From: CAMYLR01 sp039588915
GTDB taxonomy: Bacteria; Gemmatimonadota; Gemmatimonadetes; JACCXV01; JAHWKZ01
Reading direction: 5' to 3'
DNA length: 25,484 nt
Assembly: GCA_039588915.1 (NCBI GenBank)
Contig: JBDGYV010000035.1
Coordinates: forward strand, 1 to 25,484
Below, in pieces: positions 6,636-12,988 of the stretch; positions within the stretch are counted from its first letter, which is position 1; each line of letters starts with the position of its first letter. The position numbers and the translations under genes were made by a program. A model generated the notes under the pieces. The model searched no databases and was not told the origin of the DNA. It saw only the letters and a program-made list of their open reading frames with translations.

Positions 6636-7421
6636 TTACCCCGCAATCTCTTCGCCTCCATCTACGCCGATCACGTTGCCGGTAATCCAGTAGGTTTCCG
6701 GTCTCGCCAGAGCGACTAGCGCCTGAGCCACGTCCTCGGGGGTCGTCAAACGCTTGTGAGGATTCCGCTGGGCAGCTGACACCACCATCTCTTCGCTGCC
6801 CGGGATCTTCCTCAAAGCCGGGGTGTCGGTGACCCCGGCGCGGATCGCGTTCACCGTGATCCCAACCGTGGCCAGCTCGAGCGCCAGCTGTCGGGTATGT
6901 GCTTCGAGTGCGGCCTTGGCAGCCGACACCGCGCCATACGAGGACCAGGCATGGGTGTCGCCGGTGGATGTCATCGAGAACACCCGCCCGCCTTCACCCA
7001 TCAGACCTCGATCAACGAGCGCCTGAACCCAGTACAGCAGCGAGTTCGCCATTACGTCGAGGGTCATCTCGAGTTCCTTCTGGCTGAGACCCCCCTTGCC
7101 GTTGAGCCCGATGAATGGCTTGAGCGTGCCGAACGCGAGCGAGTGCATCAGAACCCGCACCTTCTCGCCAGACGCCTCGAGGCGCTGATCGATGTGCTGG
7201 ACGACGTCGTCTCGTTTGGCGGACTGTGCGGCATTGATATTGAAGAACTCGACATCTCGGCCCGTCGCCCGAAGTTGCCCGAGAACCTCCTCGACATGCG
7301 GCAGCGTCGACTTTCGATCCAGGTGGATGCCAAATATGTTGTAGCCTGCGGTGGCGAAAGCGCGTGCGGCCGCCTCGCCGAAACCGCTCGACGATCCCAG
7401 GATCAACGCCCAATCCGCCAC
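6636..7421 (-). CDS. Enoyl-ACP reductase-like SDR (FabI/FabL type)
   Basis: This 261-residue SDR is likely to act on fatty-acid enoyl thioesters using NAD(P)H. It has the nucleotide motif LILGSSSGFG near the N-terminus, MHSLAFG (as in FabI HSIAFA), and a catalytic pair spaced Y162-x6-K169 (YGAVSAAK). The Y-x6-K spacing is typical of enoyl reductases; classical SDRs use Y-x3-K. The stretch ELATVGITVNAIRAGVTDTPALRKIPG and the closing RLTTPEDVAQAL...ITGNVIGVDGGEE resemble FabL more than FabI. The frame reaches 7505, but that start would overlap the divergent lipoprotein gene. GTG 7421 is chosen because GGAGG sits 5 bases upstream. It is the first gene of the minus-strand run leading to trmB. Its exact substrate is not proven. 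Confidence 0.85.
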   Translation of the reverse strand: MADWALILGSSSGFGEAAARAFATAGYNIFGIHLDRKSTLPHVEEVLGQLRATGRDVEFFNINAAQSAKRDDVVQHIDQRLEASGEKVRVLMHSLAFGTLKPFIGLNGKGGLSQKELEMTLDVMANSLLYWVQALVDRGLMGEGGRVFSMTSTGDTHAWSSYGAVSAAKAALEAHTRQLALELATVGITVNAIRAGVTDTPALRKIPGSEEMVVSAAQRNPHKRLTTPEDVAQALVALARPETYWITGNVIGVDGGEEIAG

Positions 7422-7475
7422 GCGCACCTCCGTTTGCTCGATGATCGGTTCCGTGTTGCGAGACGAGAAGCTATC

Positions 7476-7481
7476 TACTTT
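7476..7481 (+). promoter_or_regulatory. Candidate -10 box for the PHP lipoprotein gene
   Basis: TACTTT ends 6 bases before the ATG at 7488, in the 66-base divergent gap between the enoyl reductase and this gene. No Shine-Dalgarno is visible. This fits a leaderless transcript, but no good -35 was found. Confidence 0.3.
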
Positions 7482-7487
7482 AGAGAC

Positions 7488-8927
7488 ATGTCGCTGCCCA
7501 CCCATAACTATCGCGTGATCCTCGTTCTGCTGGCGATCGGCGCTTGCAGACCGGCGACAGGCGGCCGCGACGGTGCCCCAGTCTGGCCCGACTCACTGCC
7601 CGGCGCGGTCGAGTTCGGCGCGCGACGTGAGTGGACGCCGGTTCGAGCCATACTCCACGTTCACTCGGTATTCTCATACGACGCCTGTGACAAAAACCCC
7701 CAGGACGAGGCCGAGCAGCCAAACGAGCCGTGCCGGATTCGATTCCGAGCCGCGCTCTGCCAGTCAAAGGTCGACGCAGCGTTCTTGACCGAGCACGATC
7801 GCTATCTCGTGCGCGCCGATTCGGTCGCCGAGGCATTGTCCTTGAGTGCCGACGACCAACCTGTGCTGGTCAACGGGCGCGTCATCGCGAGCCAGCTGTC
7901 CTGCGGTACGCTGCTCTACCCTGGCGCTGAAAACGCACTCATGCCGATAGGACTTGACTCGCTGCCGTCGGGCACGCGCGAGGAACGCCGTTCGTTCTAC
8001 GACGCTGGCGGCTTCGCGGCAGCCGACGACTTCCGCAACTACGGCGCGGTCGTCCTCTTATCGCACACCGAGGACGTTCTCCTCTCGGAAATCGAAGCCG
8101 CCGGGCCAGACGCGATCGAGATTGTCAATCCGCATGCCACCTTCGCACCCAGACATCGACGTGCGCAGGGGTTGCCGCGGTTGGGCGCGTTTCTCCAGCT
8201 GATGCCGTTTCTCTTGCGCCAAACACCCGCCCATCCCGATCTCGCGTACCTGTCGATTTTTCGCTCCAACGAGGCCGCGCTTGACAAGTGGGATCGACTG
8301 CTCGTCGACCGCATCGTGTTTGGCTTCGGTGCCTCCGACGCCCACGAGAACTCCATTCCGTGGAGCTTCTCTGACGGCGGCCGGGGTGACTCGTATGAGC
8401 GGATGATACCGTGGGTGACCAACGTCGTCTTCATCGCCACCGGTGCACGGACGACTGTTGCTGAACGTGCGGCCGCGATCGAAGATGCGATCCGGGCGGG
8501 CCACTTTTTCGTTGTCGTCGAGGCGTGGGGGACCCCCGCTGGTTTCGATTTTCGACTCGAAGGTCCCCACGGGGTGTCAGAAATGGGTTCGACGGTCGGC
8601 TTCAGAGACAGTCTGCGGATCGTCGTCGTGCCACCAACCGTAGTGGGGCTCGAAAACCGGCCCACCGGTAGGATCGCGGTACGGTTGCTGCGCATCGACC
8701 CAACCGGCGAGCGAGAGCTGGTGGTTGAGTCAACCGGCCAAGTCGACGCACCGGTCTTGAAGCCGGGCACGTATCGCGTCGAGGTAACGATCGAACCGCG
8801 ACATCTGTCGCCATATCTGGGGATTCATGGGCGGGAGCTCATCCGCGAAATCGATTGGGTTTACTCAAACCCCATTCGCGTCATCGCCGCACTGCGTCCG
8901 GTTGCCCAAGCTGATAAGTCGGAATAA
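7488..8927 (+). CDS. PHP-domain lipoprotein, putative metal-dependent phosphoesterase
   Basis: This is a 479-residue protein. The N-terminus RVILVLLAIGAC is a lipoprotein signal with the lipidated Cys at 20, so it should sit outside the cytoplasm. The PHP-like metal site is visible as LHVHSVFSYDA (H57, H59), VDAAFLTEHDR (H103, D104), VVLLSHTED, and GFGASDAHEN near residue 285. PHP proteins hydrolyse phosphate esters with a metal cluster. A C-terminal beta-rich region of about 130 residues (from about 345) may bind substrate or ligand. The frame is open 591 bases further upstream, but that part is antisense to the enoyl reductase and lacks a signal, so ATG 7488 is the start. Real catalysis and substrate are unknown. 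Confidence 0.82.
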   Translation: MSLPTHNYRVILVLLAIGACRPATGGRDGAPVWPDSLPGAVEFGARREWTPVRAILHVHSVFSYDACDKNPQDEAEQPNEPCRIRFRAALCQSKVDAAFLTEHDRYLVRADSVAEALSLSADDQPVLVNGRVIASQLSCGTLLYPGAENALMPIGLDSLPSGTREERRSFYDAGGFAAADDFRNYGAVVLLSHTEDVLLSEIEAAGPDAIEIVNPHATFAPRHRRAQGLPRLGAFLQLMPFLLRQTPAHPDLAYLSIFRSNEAALDKWDRLLVDRIVFGFGASDAHENSIPWSFSDGGRGDSYERMIPWVTNVVFIATGARTTVAERAAAIEDAIRAGHFFVVVEAWGTPAGFDFRLEGPHGVSEMGSTVGFRDSLRIVVVPPTVVGLENRPTGRIAVRLLRIDPTGERELVVESTGQVDAPVLKPGTYRVEVTIEPRHLSPYLGIHGRELIREIDWVYSNPIRVIAALRPVAQADKSE

Positions 8928-8942
8928 TTTGAGTTGTCGATC

Positions 8943-8964
8943 GGCGACCTCGTAGCCGGTCGCC
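8943..8964 (+). other. Perfect hairpin before tRNA-Asn
   Basis: GGCGACC (8943-8949) pairs exactly with GGTCGCC (8958-8964) around an 8-base loop. It lies 15 bases after the lipoprotein stop and ends two bases before the tRNA. No T-run follows, so it is not a classical terminator. It could be a weak stop or a processing signal in the 5' leader of the tRNA. Confidence 0.4.
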
Positions 8965-8965
8965 C

Positions 8966-9041
8966 TCCCCGGTAGCTCAGTTGGTAGAGCAGGTGGCTGT
9001 TAACCACCGTGTCGCTGGTTCGAGTCCGGCCCGGGGAGCCA
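8966..9041 (+). tRNA. tRNA-Asn (anticodon GTT)
   Basis: This is a 76-base cloverleaf with all parts present. The acceptor TCCCCGG pairs with CCGGGGA over 7 bp, followed by discriminator G and an encoded CCA end (9039-9041). The D arm is GCTC/GAGC, and the anticodon stem GGTGG/CCACC carries loop CTGTTAA (anticodon GTT at 8999-9001, reading Asn codons). A GTGTC variable loop follows, and the T arm is GCTGG-TTCGAGT-CCGGC. It is the only RNA gene seen in the window. Confidence 0.97.
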
Positions 9042-9048
9042 GTTTTGG

Positions 9049-9080
9049 CGGCCGCCGGGTTCCCCGGCGGCCGTTTTCTT
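9049..9080 (+). terminator. Rho-independent terminator after tRNA-Asn
   Basis: The stem CGGCCGCCGGG (9049-9059) pairs perfectly with CCCGGCGGCCG (9063-9073) around a 3-base TTC loop, followed by TTTTCTT. It starts 8 bases after the tRNA and should end its transcript. On the opposite strand no T-run follows, so it does not clearly serve the aquaporin gene. Confidence 0.88.
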
Positions 9081-9094
9081 GTCGCTACCCTCGG

Positions 9095-9736
9095 TTAGAT
9101 ATCGCCCGGACTCTGGATTCGAAAGACGAGCGCAGCCAGCGCCCCGCCAGCCAATGGCCCGACCAAATAAAACCAGACGTACGCGAGCGAATTGCCACCG
9201 GCGAGCAAGTCGAACACCGTCGGTCCAATGCCAACCGCGGGATTGAACGCCCCGCCAGAGATCGGCCCGCCCGCGAACACCGCCACTGCGAGTGTAAACC
9301 CGATCGCAAGGCCGTAGAACGAGTTCCCCTCGGTGTCAATCGCGGTCGCCGTTTGGAGCACTACCAGTACCAGCGCGAACGTGAACATGAACTCGACCAT
9401 CAGTACCGCACCCACGGAGTGGGCGCCCGAAGACTCGAGTGCGAATGACTGCCCCGTTATCGCATACACGCTGCCGGCGGCCAGAAACGCACCCAGAAAC
9501 TGCGCGATCCAGTACGGGACGAGCTCCCGCCCGTCAAGCCTGCCGCGCATCCATACCCCAAGCGATACCGCGGGGTTGTAGTGGCCCCCAGACACGTGCC
9601 CACCCATGTACACCATCACCATGAGGATCGACCCGATCGCCAACGGCGCAAACGGAGTCCCCCCGATCACCGTCAAGCCGACGGTGAAGACGAGAAAGAA
9701 CGTGCCGATCGTCTCGGTTAGTAGTTTCCGGCTCAT
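9095..9736 (-). CDS. Aquaporin/MIP-family channel with atypical selectivity residues
   Basis: This is a 213-residue, six-helix membrane channel. Both half-helix motifs are present: HVSGGHYNPAVSLGVW (NPA at 54-56) and PISGGAFNPAVGIGPT (NPA at 165-167). The first helix is LLTETIGTFFLVFTVGLTVIG. In nearly all water and glycerol channels the second NPA is followed by Arg (ar/R filter); here it is Val168. The TM5 filter residue (His in AqpZ) aligns with Val153. The pore should therefore be more hydrophobic and pass something other than, or in addition to, plain water. The frame extends to 9946, but ATG 9736 is chosen because GGAGGT lies 7 bases upstream and the protein then starts directly with TM1. 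It is divergent to the DUF456 gene. Confidence 0.92.
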   Translation of the reverse strand: MSRKLLTETIGTFFLVFTVGLTVIGGTPFAPLAIGSILMVMVYMGGHVSGGHYNPAVSLGVWMRGRLDGRELVPYWIAQFLGAFLAAGSVYAITGQSFALESSGAHSVGAVLMVEFMFTFALVLVVLQTATAIDTEGNSFYGLAIGFTLAVAVFAGGPISGGAFNPAVGIGPTVFDLLAGGNSLAYVWFYLVGPLAGGALAALVFRIQSPGDI

Positions 9737-9822
9737 CGAACCGACCTCCGTCTCGGGTCGCTCAAACCTGTCTCTACGGTGTTCCTCGGAATCTATCACA
9801 TGAAGCGTCGTCGAGGGGGTGG

Positions 9823-9828
9823 TAGACT
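9823..9828 (+). promoter_or_regulatory. Candidate -10 box for the DUF456 gene
   Basis: TAGACT lies 8 bases before ATG 9837. No ribosome site stands at a proper distance from this ATG (the G-rich GAGGGGG at 9813-9819 is about 18 bases away). This points to a leaderless start; the -35 is weak. Confidence 0.35.
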
Positions 9829-9836
9829 TCGCCACC

Positions 9837-10340
9837 ATGACCCAACCACTCCTCGCCACCGGGGCGATCCTCATCATGGTCGCGTGTCTGTTCTTGATCC
9901 CGCTCGGTTTCCCGGGTACCTGGGTAATGCTGGCCGTGCTCGGCATCGGAGCTTGGGTCGGAGAGGTTGCGTGGTGGGTATGGGGTGTCCTGATCGTGTT
10001 GGCCGGACTTGCTGAGGTGGCTGAATTCTTGATCGTGCGCCGCGCCAGTCAACAGTTTGGTGCGTCGCGCAAGGCGTTTTGGGGCGCGATCGTCGGGGGG
10101 ATCGTAGGCGTGTTGATCGGTTTGCCAATACCGCTGCCGTTAATAGGACCCTTGCTCGGAGGACTTTTGGGCACATTTGGGGGCGCAGCGGCAGTCACGT
10201 GGTGGGAAACCAAACACATGAAGACGACCGGTCGAGCGGCCTTTGGCGCGCTCGTCGGGCGAGCGTTCGCAGCCGCCGCCAAGACCGCGGTCGGGTTTGG
10301 CGTGCTCATCGTCGGTGCGGCCGCACTACTGCTGAGGTGA
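9837..10340 (+). CDS. DUF456 family membrane protein
   Basis: This is a 167-residue, very hydrophobic protein. It matches the DUF456 layout: two N-terminal helices (LLATGAILIMVACLFLIPLGFPGTWVMLAVLGIGAWV), a third helix with WWVWGVLIVLAGLAEVAEFL, the polar link RRASQQFGASRKAFWGAIVGGIVG, a glycine-rich helix pair (IPLPLIGPLLGGLLGTFGGAA), and a final AAAAKTAVGFGVLIVGAAALLL helix. The family has no established function; the glycine-rich helices recall glycine-zipper membrane proteins. An upstream GTG at 9819 is in frame, but ATG 9837 gives the usual N-terminus. The phosphatase gene starts one base after its stop, so the two form an operon. Confidence 0.85.
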   Translation: MTQPLLATGAILIMVACLFLIPLGFPGTWVMLAVLGIGAWVGEVAWWVWGVLIVLAGLAEVAEFLIVRRASQQFGASRKAFWGAIVGGIVGVLIGLPIPLPLIGPLLGGLLGTFGGAAAVTWWETKHMKTTGRAAFGALVGRAFAAAAKTAVGFGVLIVGAAALLLR

Positions 10341-10341
10341 C

Positions 10342-10998
10342 ATGCGTTTTCGAGCCGTGATCTTTGATCTCGATGGTACGCTGGCCGATACGCTTGGCGA
10401 CATCGCCGAAGCGATGAACCGTGCGTTGGCGGCGCACGATCTCCCGACGCTCGAGCCCGACGCGTATCGTACACTCGTTGGTGAAGGCATCGAGCGGTTG
10501 GTCGAGCGGGCGCTTCCGACGGATCGCGCTGACCTGGTCGGTCCGGTGCTCGACGATCTCAAGCGCTACTACACCGAGCACATGCTCGACCGCACGACCG
10601 CCTACCCGGGGATCCCCGAGCTGCTCGATCGGTTGACCCAGCGTCAGATACCGATGGCGGTGGTAAGCAATAAACCCGAACCGGCAACCCGCTGGATGGT
10701 CGAGCGGATGTTCGACCGATGGCGTTTCGCGGCGGTCATCGGTGGCACCGATGGCGTCCCGCTCAAACCCGACCCGACCGCCGTTCTCAAGATCGCCAGC
10801 GATTTGGGCGTCGAGCCTTCGGCGTGCCTTTACTTGGGCGACACGATGACCGACATGCAAACCGCCGTCGCCGCCGGCATGTACGCGGTGGGTGCGCTCT
10901 GGGGATTCCGCGATCGCGATGAGCTCCTCGCCCACGGGGCCAAAGCGCTAGTCAAGGAACCGCTCGATTTGCTGGCGTTGCTCGACCCAGATCGGTAG
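10342..10998 (+). CDS. HAD-superfamily hydrolase, phosphoglycolate phosphatase (Gph) type
   Basis: This 218-residue cytoplasmic phosphatase has the HAD motifs in order: motif I VIFDLDGTLADT (nucleophile D9, D11), a helical cap (about 15-85), motif II VVSNKP, motif III KPDPTAVLK, and motif IV LYLGDTMTDMQTA. The layout and length fit phosphoglycolate phosphatases, which remove 2-phosphoglycolate; HAD substrates are hard to assign from sequence, so other sugar phosphates are possible. GAGGTG just before the ATG overlaps the end of the DUF456 gene, so the two are translated together. Confidence 0.87.
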   Translation: MRFRAVIFDLDGTLADTLGDIAEAMNRALAAHDLPTLEPDAYRTLVGEGIERLVERALPTDRADLVGPVLDDLKRYYTEHMLDRTTAYPGIPELLDRLTQRQIPMAVVSNKPEPATRWMVERMFDRWRFAAVIGGTDGVPLKPDPTAVLKIASDLGVEPSACLYLGDTMTDMQTAVAAGMYAVGALWGFRDRDELLAHGAKALVKEPLDLLALLDPDR

Positions 10999-11043
10999 TA
11001 AGTTGGCGGAGTCAATGCGAACTGAAATAAGGATAGATCTGCG

Positions 11044-12156
11044 ATGACCACATACAAGATCGGCGTGATCAAGGGCGACGGGATCGGCCCCGAGGTCGTG
11101 GCGGAGGGCATCAAAGTCCTCAAGGCCACGGCCGAGCTCGAGGGATTCGAGACCGAGCTCGTCGAGTACCCGTTCAGCAGCGAGCACTACCTGAAGACGG
11201 GCGACCTCGTGCCCGACTCGGTGATCGAGGAGTGGCGGGGGCTCGATGCGGTGCTCCTGGGCGCGATCGGTCACCCAGACGTAGAGCCGGGCCTGGTCGA
11301 GCGCTCGGTGATCCTCGGCCTTCGCTTCGGCCTTGATCTCTACGTCAATCTCCGACCCATCAAGCTCTACTCCCAACACCTGTGCCCGCTCAAGGACAAG
11401 GGCCCCGACGACATCGAGTTCGTCGTCGTGCGCGAGAACACCGAGGGGTTGTACTCCCAGATCGGCGGCCACCTCAAGAAGAACACGCCCGACGAGGTCG
11501 CGCTCGTCAACGGCCTTTACACGTGGAAGGGGTGTGAGCGGGCGTGCCGGTACGCGTTTGAGCTGGCGCGGAAGCGGGGCCGGGAGCGGGAGGCCGGGGG
11601 GATCTCCGACCGCCCCCCACGCGTCACGCTCGTCGACAAGGCGAACGCGATCCGGCCCCACGACCTGTGGACCCGGGCGTACAAGCACGTCGCCGGCGAC
11701 TTTCCCGAGATCGAGACCGACCACGCCTATGTCGACGCGTGCTGTATGTGGATGGTAAAGAACCCCGAGTGGTTCGACGTCATCGTCACGACAAACCTGT
11801 TCGGTGATATCATCACCGACTTGGGTGCGATGCTTCAGGGCGGCATGGGGATCGCGGCGTCAGGCAACATCCACCCGGGTCAGACCTCGATGTTCGAGCC
11901 CGTCCACGGCTCGGCGCCCAAGTACGCCGGCAAGAACGTCGCCTGCCCACTGGGGGCGATCTCGGCGACCTCGATGATGCTCGACTACCTCGACGAGACA
12001 AGCGCCGCCCAGGGGATCGAACGCGCGGTGAGCGATCTGCTCCGGAGCGGCGAGGTGCCGTCGGCCGACGCCCGCAGCGGCATCGCGACCTCCGACATGG
12101 GCGATATGGTTGTATCGTGGCTGGCGGCGGTCCCGGCGCGCGAAGGATCGGGGTGA
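11044..12156 (+). CDS. Beta-decarboxylating dehydrogenase (LeuB/D-malate/tartrate/isocitrate family)
   Basis: This 370-residue, NAD(P)-dependent enzyme oxidises and decarboxylates a 2-hydroxy acid with a metal. Visible landmarks are GVIKGDGIGPEVV at 7-19, LGLRFGLDLYVNLRP at 91-105 (substrate arginines), RENTEGLYSQIGG at 130-142, K199 in VDKANAI, D231 in YVDACC, D255 and D259 in NLFGDIITDLG, and FEPVHGSAPKYAGK near 284-297. Classical LeuB normally has RELTGGIYFG; the RENTEGLY form here is that of D-malate/tartrate, homoisocitrate and isocitrate dehydrogenases. The product may therefore not be isopropylmalate-specific. A charged insert (RKRGREREAGGISDRPP) precedes the Lys. AAGGA lies about 10 bases upstream of the ATG. 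No leuA, leuC or leuD is nearby. By eye, its third codon positions are almost all G or C, more so than its neighbours. Confidence 0.88.
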   Translation: MTTYKIGVIKGDGIGPEVVAEGIKVLKATAELEGFETELVEYPFSSEHYLKTGDLVPDSVIEEWRGLDAVLLGAIGHPDVEPGLVERSVILGLRFGLDLYVNLRPIKLYSQHLCPLKDKGPDDIEFVVVRENTEGLYSQIGGHLKKNTPDEVALVNGLYTWKGCERACRYAFELARKRGREREAGGISDRPPRVTLVDKANAIRPHDLWTRAYKHVAGDFPEIETDHAYVDACCMWMVKNPEWFDVIVTTNLFGDIITDLGAMLQGGMGIAASGNIHPGQTSMFEPVHGSAPKYAGKNVACPLGAISATSMMLDYLDETSAAQGIERAVSDLLRSGEVPSADARSGIATSDMGDMVVSWLAAVPAREGSG

Positions 12157-12177
12157 AGGCCGCGTGAAGGCGAAATC

Positions 12178-12954
12178 CTGCCGGTCGCGCTGATCACCGG
12201 CGCGTCGAGCGGCATCGGTTTGGCGCTGGTCGAGTTGTTCGCCGCAGATGACTACGAGCTAGTGCTCGTCGCGCGCCGCGAGGAGAAGCTCCGCGAGATC
12301 GCCGCCGACGTCGCCGAGCGTTACGGCGTACACGTGCACGTGATCCCCGCTGACCTCGCCGATCCTGAGGCGCCGGCTCACCTGGCACGCGAGGTGGAAC
12401 GCCAGGGACTCGTCGTAACGCACCTCGTCAACAATGCGGGGTTCGCGATCTCAGGTTCTTTTCTCACGGCCGACTCGGAGTCTCAGCGCGATATGATCCA
12501 GGTCAACGTGACCGCGCTGACTTCACTGACTCGGGCCTTTCTGCCCGAAATGGTAACCCGTGGACACGGCCGAATTCTGAACGTCGCGTCGACGGCAGCG
12601 TTTCAACCCGGTCCGCTGATGGCGGTCTATTACGCCACCAAAGTGTACGTACTGAACTTCTCGACGGCGCTGGCGCTTGAACTGGAGGGTTCCGGCGTTA
12701 CTGTGACGACGCTGTGCCCGGGTCCTACGCGCACTAGCTTCGCAGAGGAGGCCGGGATGACGAGTTCGCGGTTGTTCGATCGCGGACGCGGCATGGCGGC
12801 GGATCGAGTCGCCCAGGCGGGCTATGACGCCATGCGCGAAGGCAAACCACTAATCGTACCCGGAAATCTCAACAAGATATTGGCGTTCGCGACCCGAATC
12901 ACGCCGCGCACGCTGGCTGCCCGTGTCGTTCAAAAGTTACACCGCTCGGACTAA
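12178..12954 (+). CDS. Classical short-chain dehydrogenase, start codon unclear (possible CTG)
   Basis: This is a 258-residue classical SDR oxidoreductase. It has the cofactor motif ALITGASSGIG at the extreme N-terminus, LVNNAGFAISG, the catalytic VASTAAFQPGPLMAVYYATK (S...Y-x3-K), and a CPGPTRTSF loop. It resembles the DltE/YqjQ-like SDRs of unknown substrate. The first ATG, GTG or TTG in frame lies after the GASSGIG motif (about 12220), which cannot be the real start. Upstream, the only candidate before the previous stop is CTG 12178, with AAGG 7 bases before. The frame is the same as that of the preceding dehydrogenase, broken only by its TGA at 12154. Alternatives are GTG 12164 plus a one-base shift near 12180 (giving MKAKS-x-PVALITG), or read-through. 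Function beyond an oxidoreductase is not known. Confidence 0.85.
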   Translation: MPVALITGASSGIGLALVELFAADDYELVLVARREEKLREIAADVAERYGVHVHVIPADLADPEAPAHLAREVERQGLVVTHLVNNAGFAISGSFLTADSESQRDMIQVNVTALTSLTRAFLPEMVTRGHGRILNVASTAAFQPGPLMAVYYATKVYVLNFSTALALELEGSGVTVTTLCPGPTRTSFAEEAGMTSSRLFDRGRGMAADRVAQAGYDAMREGKPLIVPGNLNKILAFATRITPRTLAARVVQKLHRSD

Positions 12955-12988
12955 CTGGGTTCATCGATACCGAAAAGGAGTCCTGACG

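Noticed and set aside
6897..7487. Upstream extension of the PHP lipoprotein frame
   Set aside because: It is antisense to the enoyl reductase gene, and the signal peptide begins only at ATG 7488.
9737..9946. N-terminal extension of the aquaporin frame
   Set aside because: It overlaps the divergent DUF456 start, and a perfect ribosome site points to ATG 9736.
10948..11724. A 258-residue minus-strand frame opposite the LeuB-like gene
   Set aside because: Frame shadow produced by GC-rich codons; the sense protein has complete family motifs.
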